Assembly: GCA_033239525.1 (NCBI GenBank)
Contig: BSYO01000022.1
Coordinates: 9,939,947-10,003,946, forward strand
Length of the DNA stretch: 64,000 bases
Reading direction: 5' to 3'
Origin: Nepenthes gracilis
Lineage: Eukaryota; Streptophyta; Magnoliopsida; Caryophyllales; Nepenthaceae
The translations under genes were made by a program, and so were the position numbers. Below are positions 10,130 to 21,519 of this stretch, piece after piece; positions within the stretch are counted from its first letter, which is position 1, and each line of letters opens with the position of its first letter. The notes below the pieces were generated by a model. That model made no database searches, was not told the origin of the DNA, and saw nothing but the letters and a program-made list of their open reading frames with translations.

Positions 10130-11200
10130 AAAGTAGGGTCTTAATTTTCGTACAGAAAATATGAGAGCTTAGGCCAACTTTTCTGTACGCGGGTAGCCGT
10201 ATCTGGGCCGGTCAGTGTTTTGCTTACGTAGTAGATCGGCCATTGGGTATCGGAGTCCTGGCGTACGAGGATGGAGTTGAGGGACACCTCTAACACCATA
10301 AGGTAGAGATATAGCTCCTCTCCGACCTTGGGCGATGTTAGTAATGGTGGGCTAGCCAGATATTGCTTCAACTCATTGAAGGCTGCCTGATAATCTGTCG
10401 TCCATTGGAACTCGTTTGGTTTTATTTCCCTTAGAGCCCTAAAGAATGGCTAATACTTGTCACCAAACTTCGCTAGGAAGCGGGACAAAGCTACCAATCG
10501 TCCAGTCAGTCGCTGGACATCCTTAACGCTTTGTGGGGAAGCCATATCCGCGAGGGCCTTGATCTTCTCGATCCCTCATTGGGAGACGATGAAACCCAAG
10601 AATTTTCCCGAGGCTACCCCGAAATGCACTTAGCCAGATTCATCTTCATTTGATGCTCACGGAGCACCTCAAATGCTTCTGCCAGATCGCGGATGTGGTC
10701 GCCAATGGTTTTGCTCTTGACGAGCACGTCGTCAACATAAACCTCCATATTGCGGCTGATCTGTTTCTCAAACATTTTATTTACCAGCTGCTGGTAGGTG
10801 GCTCCTGCGTTCTTCAATCCAAAGGCCATTGCCTTATAACAGTAAGTCCCCTGGTCTATCATAAACGAGGTATACTTCTCGTCCTTTGGGCTCATCCGGA
10901 TCTGATTATAGTCTGAATAGGCATTCATGAAGTTTAACAAATCATGACTGGATGTCGAGCCTACCAGTAGGTTAATCTTTGGTAAAGAAAAACTATCTTT
11001 CGGGCAAGCTTTGTTAACGTCAGTAAAATTGATGCACATTCGCCATTTTCCACTGCTCTTCTTTACCAAGACTACGTTGGAGAGCCAATCAGGGTATTGG
11101 ACTTATCTGATGAATCCGGCGTCCAACAGTTTTCTCACTTCCTCCCGAATGGCGACTAATTTTTCTACCGAGTAATTTCTTCGCTTCTACCTAATGGGCT
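10130..11200 (-). pseudogene. Reverse transcriptase and first RNase H of the Tat element
   Basis: The RT palm is clear on the reverse strand: KSSGKWRMCINFTDVNKACP (near 11040), AFGLKNAGATYQ, and the catalytic MEVYVDDVLVKS (near 10735). The thumb/connection (LTGRLVALSRFLAKFGDKY) follows, then a degenerate RNase H (WPIYYVSKTLTGP). In-frame stops occur before and after the RT block, for example where FGDKY is followed by a stop. This polyprotein segment copies element RNA into DNA. It is the longest open piece of the element (151 codons) but is not intact. Confidence 0.9.
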
Positions 11201-11439
11201 TTCGGTCTCGGTCGAGGCCCAGCCTATGGACAATTACCTGGGCCAAAATTCCAGGCATGTCAGTAGGAGCCCATGTGAAGATGTCAGTATTCCGTCATAG
11301 GAACGTGATCAGCTCGTCGCGTAGTGCACCGATAAGTGAGCCACCGATCCGTATGCACTTTTCTGGATCCTCTAGATTCAGTGGGACTAGGTCAGTTGCC
11401 TCATCGGACTGCATCTGCTGCAAGGTCATTTTATCTCGA

Positions 11440-12052
11440 TGGTCAAGTTATTCCACTGTTTTGGTGCTGTCGTTAGGAGCAATTTGGGACATGTAACATG
11501 TTTGCCTGGTGACTTGGTTACCCAGCACTTTGCCCACACCGTATAGCATTGGAAATTTCATTTTGATGTAAGTTATTGAAGTGACCTCCCCGAACCATAT
11601 TAGGCATGGTCGGCCCAGTATAGCGTTGTATACTGAGGAAAAGTTGACTACCAAGAAGGTAAGTGTACGGCTTGCCGTTTTCGAGTATGTTCCTAGGGTG
11701 ACTTCTAATCAGATCGTCCCTTGGACAGGCACCGGTTTGTTGTCAATGCGGTACAATGGGCCTTCGGTAGGTTTTAATTGACTCTTTTTAGACCAAGTTT
11801 AAAAAACGCATCCAGGTAAAGCAAATCTCGTAAACTTCCATTATTAACGAACACTTGTTTCAGCAGATAGTCGATGCTACCATTTGAAACGATGGGGGAT
11901 ACAACCAGGGGATCTGCATAGGGAGAAATTACATACTCGAAATCATCATTACTAAAACTAATGACGTTGTTCTCGATGCGCTGCTTCTTCTTCCCAGCGT
12001 ACTGCTCCCTGTGGTCCGCTGGAGTCTTGGCAGTCTGAGTTGTAATCATATT
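11440..12052 (-). pseudogene. Aspartic protease region of the Tat element
   Basis: The reverse strand shows the pattern of plant Ty3 protease: VISFSNDDFEYV, PLVVSPIVS, then the active-site region FVNNGSLRDLLYLDAF, and after a frame change the YNAILGRPCLIWF block. The expected catalytic triplet is D-[NT]-G; here it reads N-N-G, so the catalytic Asp is lost. The frame is also broken between about 11700 and 11780. The protease would cut the Gag-Pol polyprotein. Confidence 0.8.
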
Positions 12053-12149
12053 AACTACTCCTACCTCGACCCGATTTCTTAGTGGAGATGATTCTAGATC
12101 TCTACCAACTACCGTACTAGAGCTCTGACCAGGATCCTTGATGAACCTG

Positions 12150-13648
12150 GTGAGATGGCATATGCGTATTTGCTCTTCTATCTCCCTCTAGAGTGTCTTG
12201 CAATTCTCGGTGGAGTGTCCGAGAGATCGATAAAAATCACAGTACTTAGCTGGGTTTCCTCCCTCCACCTTCTTAAGTGGCTTGAGCCACTTGAGAAACA
12301 TCTCACCCCGAATATGCATGAGGACATTTTAGCACGTGTTCGTTAGGGGTGTTAGGTTAATGGGCCCGTAGTCCTTACGCTCTAGTGGTCTGATCCTGTG
12401 GTGCTTTTAGATGGAGTGATCGGCACCGTTGTACTTCCTTTTTTCCTCTCCGGGGAATGGGCGATGTTGTTTGATCCGTTTTGAATTTTTAGCCTTGTTG
12501 ACCTCTTCAGCTGCCGCGTAAGCTTGGGTGATTGATTCTGCCTCCCGGAAGGTCTGCGGGTTCTTATATGCCAGGTGCCTGAAGAAATCCCAGTTTGTTA
12601 GTGCGAAGATGAAGTTACCTATTTTCATTTCCTCCGTTAGTCGGGGGATCCGCCTAACTTCTAGCACGAAGCGATGCAGAAACTTCCGTGGGTTCTCCTC
12701 ATGCTTCTGCTTGATGTACAATAGATACCAAGGCTGCTTTTCCTCCCTGCGGTTGGAGGCATACTTTGACAAGAAGAGATCTGTAAGCTCCTGAAAACTT
12801 CAGATTGAATTCGAGGGAAGATGATGGAACCAGATATACGCATCTCCTTTTAAGGTGAGCGGGAATCAGCGGCACATGGCTACGTCCTCCAACCCCTGTA
12901 GACTCAGATGGGTGCGGAAGTGGGCGAAATGATCAACGGGATCAGCACTCCCATCATACGAGTCAAGAGCTGGCATTTTAAATTTTACTGGCATGGGACG
13001 ATTTAAGATCTCCGCTGTGAAATGAGATCTGTCAATATTAGCTGTGTGCTCATCATCTTTGAAGACACGGTTCCATATCTTTTTTAATCTCGGATCTGCT
13101 TGAACGGCATTACCAGATCTTTTGGAGTTGAGATATGTCCTCAACTCCGTTCTTTATCTGATTTGTCCAGTAGCTGGGTGGATATTGTCACCGGTAGATC
13201 TAACGGCCCGGGAGGCTCCCTCCTGAGCTTGGGGCCTAAATTCTATGCTAGAATATCTGGGGTTCCTTCGTTCCGGACTTTCCTCTGAGGTCACGCTGAT
13301 TCCCCACCCCTCACGCCTTAGATGGTTTTGAGCATGTAAGGACTCCAGTGCTCGAACGTTAGTTAGCCCTCTGAGCTTTTGGGTTAGAACTTTCTTTCTT
13401 TGGCCTCTTCGCCTGGATGCCAGTGCGGGGGCCTCTGCCGGTGCAACCCCCTGCTGCGCTTACTCCTGGCAGGAGTAGAGTATCTGAAGCATCCTGTTGG
13501 TATTTAGTATATGCTCCGTTAGGTCTTGAAAGAAAAATGTTGGAACCCCGCCGGCTACCCCATTGACTATGACACCAGTGGCGTGGTCCTGGTCGGGCGA
13601 GGCCACATCTCTAGCTGGCTCGCTTGCTTGTGTCCTTGTGTTCACCAT
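12150..13648 (-). pseudogene. Gag of the Tat element
   Basis: The likely start is MVNTRTQ at 13648, with an alternative Met 14 codons upstream. The retrotransposon-gag core runs from about 13110 to 12430 (PVKFKMPALDSYDGSADPVDHF, then ENPRKFLHRFVLEVRRIP, then AYKNPQTFREAESITQAYA). A zinc-knuckle-like motif CDFYRSLGHSTENC lies near 12230. The product would form virus-like particles and bind element RNA. Stops and frameshifts break it into at least three pieces. Confidence 0.85.
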
Positions 13649-13721
13649 TTCGATTGAGGGTATTGGTTGAGAAGGGCTTTTGGAAAACATAGCTAGCTTT
13701 TTGTAAGCGTGTTTTCTACAG

Positions 13722-13731
13722 ACGGTGCCAA
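13722..13731 (-). promoter_or_regulatory. Primer-binding site of the Tat element (TGGCACCGTC)
   Basis: On the minus strand TGGCACCGTC begins one base after the end of the 5' LTR. TGGCxCC is the usual start of a primer-binding site complementary to a tRNA 3' CCA end. It resembles the TGGCGCC sites used by several plant Ty3 elements; I cannot assign the tRNA with certainty. Confidence 0.7.
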
Positions 13732-14304
13732 TGATGCGTATCTGGATCCGACTTCGAATAGATTCGGGTTCAGTGGGTCATCTGAATCCGGCTTCGTTTA
13801 CCGAGTTTGGACCCTACACACCACTACAACAAACAAGAGGTCAGGTGTCAGCGGGATGTTGTCCCACTAATGACACTCCGACTCTCAAATCAGCAATAAG
13901 CCTTCGAATTATCAGAAGGTAACTGAAAATGTGAGTTAAGATAGAGAGGGAGATTGAGGTGGGAAGGAGTGTTCGCCTTCAGATGTAAAAGACGTTCTTG
14001 CGGGTTTTTACCTCTTCTTGGTAAGGAATGCGCGAAATTAGGAAAAGGGACCGTTACTTGTCGTGTACAGAAATATGGGCCAAATTGGGCCTGACTCATA
14101 TAAGATTTTTATCACTTTTCGGTCTGTTTGCTACAGTGCTCCCGATCAACAGAGATGTTTACCGTCTTAAGGGAGCGCGTTGTCCGCTTAATTGGCCTTT
14201 CACACGGTCAACGCTAGCGTTGACTGTTCAAACGCGCATCTGAACTTTCTTAGATTTTGAGCCATTTTTCTTATTGGGCCAGCCCGCTATAGGCTTACCC
14301 ATCA
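13732..14304 (-). repeat. 5' LTR of the Tat-type element (right copy, internally deleted, 573 bp)
   Basis: It starts TGATGCGTATC and ends CTTACCCATCA on the plus strand. It aligns to 1224-2270 at both ends but lacks about 0.5 kb from its middle, where GCGGGTTTTTACC replaces the missing segment. The many point differences between the arms show that the insertion is old. Confidence 0.9.
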
Positions 14305-14309
14305 GTAAG
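14305..14309. repeat. Right target-site duplication GTAAG
   Basis: It is identical to 1219-1223 and directly follows the CATCA terminus of the right LTR. Confidence 0.9.
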
Positions 14310-15687
14310 GAATAAATATTTTTGGGGAATATTTATTTTCGGATTCAAAGAAATACATATTACCACCCATTCCATTGGTATTATTTATTCCCAATTTATT
14401 GGAAATTGCTATTCCTGCACCATATTTATAATATTCTGAAAATGCCCTTTGTTTTCACACCTTGCTTCTGTTTCGTTTTCATTCTCTCTCGACACTCTCT
14501 GTTCTCGCTATGTTCTCCATTGCTGCTTTCACTGTTCTCTCTCTCTTTTCTCCCTCGTTGCTTCCATCGTTCTCTATCGTTGCATTCTCTCATTCTACTT
14601 CCACCAAAAAGCAAGAAATTTCTACCAAGAATTTGAGTTCTGTCCAAAAAGAAACTCTTCTCTGGGCCAATCACTAATTCGATTTCGCCATCTACTTACA
14701 GATTTATAATAAATTTCTCAATAAATTTGTATTTGGGATCTGTGAAATCTCATTTTGATTTGTGGGTTTTGATTTTCTGGGTTGTGTGAAACCCTAGTTT
14801 GTTTCAATTTCATTTGTATATGTTTCTGTTTTAGTTTGAAAAATCGTTTCTAGTTCAATTTCATTTCCAAATTTTTGTTTATGTTTCCAGTGCCTCTCTT
14901 TACATATGTTAGACCCTTCAGCATATTCGTTTCCAGATTTATGTTGTGCGTCCAATGCCTTTGTTTACATATGCTTGGTTCTTTAGCATATTTGTTTCCA
15001 AATTTCCATATTCATTTGAAGATTTCCAACTCGTTCCATATTTTTAATGCCAAAAATTATATGTAGCTACATATGTTGTATACATTGTGTCTCGATCCCG
15101 ATTTTGCTTTTTTAGTCTGTCTACTATGAAAACAGAAAAATACATTGTAGCTTCCTACACTTGTATTTGCTTTTTATATGTACCAGATTTCCAGTTCATT
15201 TGATGCTATTCATATGCTATATATGTGGCTATTTCCAGTGCAATTATTTTTGCTTTTTATTTGCTTTTTATGTTTCTATTTTGGTGTTTTAGATTTCTAA
15301 TTCATTCCAGATTTCCAATTCGTTTCATGAAAATATGTATGTGTTGTATATGTAGCTATACAGTTCATTTGGAAAATATTTGTTGCTGCTACCTGCATTA
15401 GGAAATTTGTAGTTTATGTGTTGTATTTGCTGTATATGTTCTATTTGTAGTTGGAGCAGCAAATACAATCAGATGTATTTGCTGTTAGTGTTTTTGCTGT
15501 TGTTTGTGCTCCTGTAATTGTATTTGTTTTTTATGTGTTATATTGGTATATGTTTCTGTGTTGTATATGTTGCATATGCTGCATATGGATTCTCTACAGA
15601 CAGCTGTATATGCTGTGTTTGCTGAACTGTTGAATAAAAAGTTATATTCTTTATATTTGCATATATTGTGATTTGTTGTCGCAATTC
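14310..15687. other. 5' non-coding part of the Harbinger element
   Basis: The sequence just right of the GTAAG continues the AT-rich element end seen before 1219 (GAATAAATATTTTTGGGGAAT). A CT-rich stretch (14450-14600) and many TTTCCAGAT/TTCATTT-like words follow, up to the transposase start. The short reading frames in the CT-rich stretch (for example 14322-14709) look incidental. Confidence 0.5.
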
Positions 15688-16925
15688 ATGGATCAAGTAT
15701 ACTTCAATTTCTCCAATGAGAAGAAAAAGAAGATAGCGGTCATCATAATGCGATGGATTGAATTTTGCATTATTATTTGGTGGTTTTTATATGTCTTAAG
15801 TGCAGTCTTAATTATTTAATAGCCAAAACTTACAATTATGAGATCTTATAATTTGACTTTTATAAAAAAAGAAAATATATCAACTGAATCATATATGGCA
15901 ATGATATCACTTGTATTAACATGTTGAGAATGAGTAGGCCTGCATTTCTTAAATTGTGTGAGATGTTAACAAACATCGGGGGACTTCAACCATCAAAACA
16001 CACGCTAATTGATGAGCAAGTAGCAATGTTCTTGTACATTTTTACGCATCATGTAAAAAATATGATGATTGCACATAATTTTCAGAGGTCGAGTGAGACG
16101 GTGAGTAGAATATTTAGTAATACGTTAACCACAACAATACATATACAAGCATACTTATTTAGATGACCGAAACCCATTTCTGAGAATTGTATAGATGAGC
16201 GATGGAAGTGGTTTCCGGTATGATAATTATTTCATATATTTCTTGTTATATCTATGTGGTAAATGTAATAGATAACTCATTCTAGTTCGATGTATATTTG
16301 TAGGGTTATTAGGTGCCTTGGATGGAACATATATAAAAATAAGGATGCCCATTATTGACAAATCTAGATATCGAACTTATAAGAGAGATATAGATACAAA
16401 CGTGTCAGGAATATGTACCAGTGACATGCAATTTACATATGTCCTCCCTGATTGGGAAGGATTTGTAACAGATTCTAGAATTTTACGAGATACACTAAAT
16501 AGAAGGTATGGGGTGAAAGTTCCAAATGGTATAATCTTAGATCATTGGATTAATCATAATATTTTGTAATCAGCTTATTTTATGTAATCATATCGTATAT
16601 TTTCGTATAGGTACTTACTATTTAGTTGATGCAGGATACACAAATTGTAATGGATTTCTTGCACTATTTAGAGGGCATTGATACCATTTAAATGAATAAC
16701 ATCAAGGCCATCAGTTACAAATGGCCAACGAATTCTTTAATATGAAACATGCTATTACTCGTAATATTATCGAAAGGTACTTTAGATTGTTGAAAATGCG
16801 GTGGGGGATTCTTAGAAGTCCATTATTTTATCATATTAGAACATACAACTGAGTTATCATTACTTGTCATATGCTGTATAATTTTATAAGAAATAAAATA
16901 TATTATGATCATATTGAGGATGAAT

Positions 16926-16930
16926 ACAAT
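16926..16930. repeat. Target-site duplication ACAAT, left side of the solo LTR
   Basis: ACAAT directly precedes TGTAAGGTCC. The same ACAAT follows the LTR end at 19069-19073. The pair shows a clean LTR-retrotransposon insertion. Confidence 0.9.
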
Positions 16931-19068
16931 TGTAAGGTCCAAATTTTTATTTTGATTATTTAAATATTAATTATATATATATATATATATATGTAAATAA
17001 TAGAAAAAATAGAAAAATGGAAAACTGTTGGCCGAAACCCACGGTTGGTTTGTGACAGTGCTCGGCGGCGTGACGGGCTCACGTAGGAGGAAGGTGGTGG
17101 CACACCGACTTGGTGGCGGCATGGCGGTGGTGTGTGCAATAGAAGGTGTGCAGTGAGGGGCTGGAGCGGTGGTCGTGTACGCAGCGAGGAGAGAGAAAGC
17201 TCTCCCGGAAAGGAGCAACAGCAGCGAGAGGAGGCTGAGGCGGCGGTTGCTTGCAGTGGAAGTGACGGCGGCACACGGGTGAAGTGGCTGCGGCTGCTGG
17301 CGAGGCGCCGTAGCACGGAGGAAAGAGAAAGGAATCTGGTAGAGAGAGAAAGGTATAGTAGGAGAGCGAAACGTGCTATTCGGGTATTCCGAAGCATCTT
17401 TCTTCCGATTTGGGGAGCAAAAAAGTTAAGGCAAGTATCTGTAAGCCAATTCTTGGTCTAATTCGTGTCCGATAATATTTTCGTATATTTCAGAGATTTT
17501 ATTTACATGCATGTGATTTTTATATATCCTCTTTGTTTATTGTTTACATGCATGTAACTTTTATTGGTTGTTCGGTGGGCTTTTCATGGTTATTTATAAT
17601 GTTGGAGAGGTTTTCAGACACACGAACAGTATATATATATATATATATTTATATATCTGTATATTGTGGAACCATGAACTAGGCCTTGCACTAATCATGC
17701 ATGCTGTCAGAGGCGCGGTCACTACGAGACCATGGCGGTCTGAGACCCGAGGGGTCGATTATGTGATCCAAGGCACGAGACATTTGGTACCACTTCCGAC
17801 GGAGAGGCTTAGTCCTGACGGGTACATATATGATAGGCTACTTCCGCCGGAAGGAAGGTTGAGACATTTTGTAATTGACCTGCCCCACTGTGTATTTAAT
17901 GGAGAACCGTCGTAAGAAATTGACAAAACTAATATATTCGGACGTCCTAATATATAACTAAAACTTGATGTTGCACCCAAAATCACGAGTGGTAAAACAT
18001 AGTGAGCAAGTTCCTAATCTACGGGAGATAGAGTACAAGGATGACCTTGAACTACTGGCCTAAACTGTAGCCGAGCCTTGAGCTGCTGGCTTAAACCGCA
18101 GCCAATATAGCCGTGGTTATCGGACGAGGGTAACCCTTCCTTAAGTTGGTATCATTGATATTTGGTTCTCCGATTTCAAGCATGCTTTGTATTTCTATAT
18201 GTATTTGGGTGAAGGATAATTTTGAGATACATTGATTGGCCCATAGTTGGGCGATAGAAATTTCTCGAATGCATAAATATGTGATAAACCCGTAACGTAT
18301 TTTGATTTATATTTTAGTTCCGGCGGTCTTCTCTCGATTTTTGCATTATGAGATTTGGATCCGGATGATGGTATGTGTCCCACATGGATGTGGTGACAGT
18401 TACGGCTTATGTGACCTCAGATCATAGGATAGATATCATTTATGAGATTTTACCGGATCGCAATTTATACGATTGTGTCCCGGAGGACGATTTAATACGG
18501 ACGGTGATTTAGTACGAGACTATTCCTCGATTTTTCAGGGATTTCACGGATATTGCGTTTTGTTTTGCATGTTTTATCCCTTCCTGTGATTTATATGTAA
18601 TGTTTTACATATATATATGATACTTGTTGGGCCATAGGCTCATATTTTCATGTTTTGTCCCTTCAGACTAGTGGCTTAGCTACAATTACAGAAGCTTGGA
18701 CGATAACTAAAGTGGCATAGTATTTGGTGAGTCTAGATATTTATATTAGCCAGGCTTTTGGATTTTCAAAGGTTGTATCTGGATTGTATGTCGGCCAATT
18801 TGTGTGCCGTTGGATCTTGTAGTAAAGATTATGGTTTTGTTATCTTATGGAAATAAGTTGTTATTTTATTGGTTATCCCCTTATTGATGTATTGTTAGCG
18901 GGTCATGTTTTATCTTTTTGGGTCTTTACCCGATGAGGTCCTGTGAGGGTTGTATATTACTTGGGTCTGTTTATGTATGGATTATCATGCTCGGGTTGGG
19001 TTTGGCTGTAATTGTTGATTTATTCAATTTTATTATTTGACCTGCGTATTTGTGCCTGTGTCATGACA
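16931..19068 (+). repeat. 2.1-kb solo LTR inserted in the Harbinger transposase gene
   Basis: It starts TGTAAGGTCC and ends GTGTCATGACA, flanked by ACAAT on both sides. There is no internal gag-pol, so this is a solo LTR left after LTR-LTR recombination. Its length and TGTAA...TGACA ends fit a plant Ty3/Gypsy (chromovirus-like) LTR. It has an (AT)n run near 16974-16991, a GC-rich block at 17040-17400 and a 31-bp tandem pair near 18044-18105 (CCTTGA.CT.CTGGC). Open frames across the GC-rich block are not genes. The plus-strand orientation is assumed from the TG...CA convention and could be reversed. Confidence 0.85.
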
Positions 19069-19073
19069 ACAAT
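19069..19073. repeat. Target-site duplication ACAAT, right side
   Basis: It matches 16926-16930, and the transposase C-terminal frame continues immediately after it. Confidence 0.9.
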
Positions 19074-19370
19074 GACATGTAACAGGAAGATTTGTTGGAC
19101 AAAGATGCAGATATGATAACACAACTAGATTTTACTGATAGTTGGAGTGCATTTTAGAATAATTTGGCAAATGCTATGTTTAGCAAAAGGGGATATAATT
19201 GAATGATACATTTGACATATTTGCTTTAAGTAGTTCCAATTATATATTTGTTATTCCATATCATAAATTCTATTATTGCTTACGAATATTCTTGAATTGG
19301 TGCCTAACTTTTTTTATGTCTGTTTCTTCAATTAGTTATTTATAATTATGACAGATCAACATAATTAAGT

Positions 19371-20801
19371 ATGTCTCACTCTGATAAATATACCAAAAGA
19401 AGATGGGAGTTTTATGAAGATGATACTCTTATTACTAGTATGGTCGAATTGTATAATATTGGTACACAATACTGACAATGGTTTTAAGTTAGGTTATTTA
19501 CATGAGTTAGAGAGAATTTTACAACAAAAATTGCCAAATTTGGATTTGAAGGCATCTCCACACATTACATTTAGAATAAAAACGTCGAAATGAGATTGGA
19601 GTATCGTATATGACATGATAAGGGGTATGGACACGTCCGGTTTTGGGTAGGATGATGCACGAAAAATAGTTATTGTAGAACAATATGTATAGAATTGGTA
19701 AGTTTTGGTTATTTATTCTGTTAAATAATTATTTGAATAGCATATATAGAGTAAAGCATACATATCCAGTTAGCATCTCTATATATAATTGTTATGAGGG
19801 TGCCGGGCTGATATTCAGTAGAAAATGTGTTGGAAAATAAGATGAATTGATGCCCTGCCGAAAATGTGTTGGAAAATAAGATGAATTGATGCCCTGCTGA
19901 TGGAATGTTGGAAAATAAGATGAATTGATGTCCTGCTGATGGAAAATGCCGTGCTGATACCAGTTAGCCATGCTGATTGAAAATGCCGTGCTGATTCCAG
20001 GTGAATTGATGCCCTGCTTATGTATTTGGAAAATAAGATTTTGTATGCATGTACAGCGTTGCGTTAATAATTAACTTGTGGAGGCTTATTTTCTCCTAGT
20101 ACAACTGTGTATAGCTTGATACTTGTATACGCTGAAGAAAACGCAGTTGTTTGCTGATGTGATGCTAGGACACCACTAGCACAACCGTTGCTGGTTCATT
20201 GCTGTTGTTGTGATGTGATGTATGTTGAAATTGTTATTGTTGTTTAAATTTGTTGAAACTTATTATTTTTTATAAATCGTATTCTAAATTTAAATCGATA
20301 TGTATTTTATTATCACGGTGTCACAAAGGGAGCTGCTGTTTGGAGAAAGAAGTCATTTCGATATTTTAAAGATTTGTCAATGATTTATAGTAAAAACCAT
20401 GCCACATGAGCAGATACACATGTTGCCGAAGACATCTTTAAAGAGCTTCAAAACAATGTATCGGATAACGAACAATTAAGCGGGAATGATGCTCAAGAAA
20501 TGGGATTTGAAGACTTAGTCATCACTAATGATTCCTCATATCAAAGTACACTACTAGTGACAACTCTAACTGCGTTGTGGACGTCCAAAGGAAGGAAACG
20601 GAAGGTTAGTGTAGACGTAACAGTACTATCTAAGTGTATTATCCAAGCAATCGATGTATTGAGTACAAACATGAAGAAGATTGGTCAACTGTTGGGCAAA
20701 AGTTTAGAAGCCAACACACATGAGCAAAAACGGCGCAATTATATACTGTGTTGTCTAAAATTGATGAATTGCCCGCGAGTGATAGAAACGTGGTGTATAT
20801 A
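19371..20801 (+). pseudogene. Second Harbinger gene, Myb/SANT-like protein (decayed)
   Basis: The likely start is ATG 19371. It opens with a Myb/SANT-like pattern (KRRWEFYEDDTLITSMVELYNIG) and continues in a shifted frame with LGYLHELERILQQ-like and TSKRDWSIVYDM-like stretches that are typical of this plant family. After an intron-like stretch with short tandem repeats (19.8-20.0 kb), the coding signal resumes with VWRKKSFRYFKDL (about 20335) and the open segment 20500-20801. Harbinger elements carry such a DNA-binding partner, which helps the transposase enter the nucleus and bind the ends. Stops and frameshifts are present. Confidence 0.7.
19822..20035. repeat. Short degenerate tandem repeat in an intron-like part of the Myb-like gene
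   Basis: About five units of roughly 35-45 bp share AAAATAAGATGAATTGATG(C/T)CCTGC and AAAATGC(C/G)GTGCTGAT cores. The unit length varies. No coding role is visible. Confidence 0.7.
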
Positions 20802-21519
20802 AAATGCATACGTGATCCAATACTTATGACAGGCTTATTTAATTTTCCACCGGGACAAAAATTGGATTTCATCAAACAATTTGTACCGTAAAATATGTGG
20901 ATCTTAATAGTTATTGACAGTATTTTATTAGATTTGTTCAAACAATCAGTTTTTAAAATGTATATTTTAGATTGTATTTTAGATTATATTCTAGCATGTA
21001 TATTTTATGTTAAAATTCATTTCAGTTTCTATTTTGTTAGATTTCAGATTCCAGATTTTGTTAGCTTTTATACAAAACAATGCAGGAATATTACTTGATT
21101 TATTCCAAATTTCAGATTTTAGATTTTATGTTGAAATCTTCCAGATTTCAGATTCCATATTCTACTCGGGGAATATTATTTGATTTATTTAAATATTTTG
21201 AACACGTATATATATTATATACATATATATTATATATTATATGATAAATATATATATATTTTTTAAATATATAATTATATAAAAAATATATTATATAGTA
21301 TATAATTATATTTTATATGATTATAGATTTTAACATATAATTATTTAAATATTTATTTAATATATATTTTATATGATAAAATATATATTATACTAAATAT
21401 TTATTAAAAATACTATATACATATTGATAAGATAAAAATATATAATATTTTTGATATAAAAAGTCCAAGACGGTAACGCTGACCGTCTATTAACTCAAAT
21501 AATTTGCTTTGATAAACAA
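20802..21519. other. AT-rich 3' part of the Harbinger element
   Basis: I see no gene. Between 21180 and 21470 the sequence is almost purely A and T (TATATATTATATAC-like runs), followed by a more GC-balanced junction with the LTR that starts near 21520. Confidence 0.5.

Larger units (their letters stand above)
1224..14304 (-). mobile_element. Tat-lineage Ty3/Gypsy LTR retrotransposon, degraded, minus strand
   Basis: The element is 13.1 kb with TG...CA LTRs and a 5-bp duplication. Read on the minus strand the order is: LTR (13732-14304), primer site, gag, protease, RT-RNase H, a second archaeal-like RNase H, integrase, a 40-bp tandem array, an ORF on the opposite strand, a purine-rich tract, and LTR (1224-2270). 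The second RNase H and the long 3' region with an antisense ORF point to the Tat branch (Ogre/Retand/Grande-like) of plant Ty3/Gypsy elements. Stops and frameshifts are scattered through all genes, so the copy is dead. A 2.7-kb block (6574-9290) interrupts it between the second RNase H and integrase. Confidence 0.9.
15688..19202 (+). pseudogene. PIF/Harbinger DDE transposase, decayed and split by a solo LTR
   Basis: The likely start is ATG 15688 (MDQVYFNFSNEKKKK). An N-terminal helical domain follows (MLRMSRPAFLKLCEML...DEQVAMFLYIFTHHVKN, 15921-16166). The catalytic domain has LGALDGTYIKI (first Asp, near 16320), DWEGFVTDSRIL (second Asp, near 16460) and, in a degraded stretch, IVENAVGD-type sequence from the region that normally holds the Glu (near 16790). 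Between them sits a degraded VDAGYTNCNGFLA. The C-terminal tail DFTDSWSAF...NNLANAMF resumes at 19069 after the inserted LTR and ends at TGA 19200-19202. The protein would cut and paste the element. Introns, stops and the insertion make it a pseudogene. Confidence 0.85.

Noticed and set aside
10650..10916. 88-codon plus-strand frame
   Set aside because: Shadow of the minus-strand reverse transcriptase.
14322..14709. Overlapping frames rich in Phe, Ser and Leu
   Set aside because: CT-rich non-coding sequence in the Harbinger 5' region; open in several frames at once.
16960..17461. GC-rich open frames on both strands
   Set aside because: They lie inside a solo LTR with target duplications; composition-driven, both strands open, no domain.
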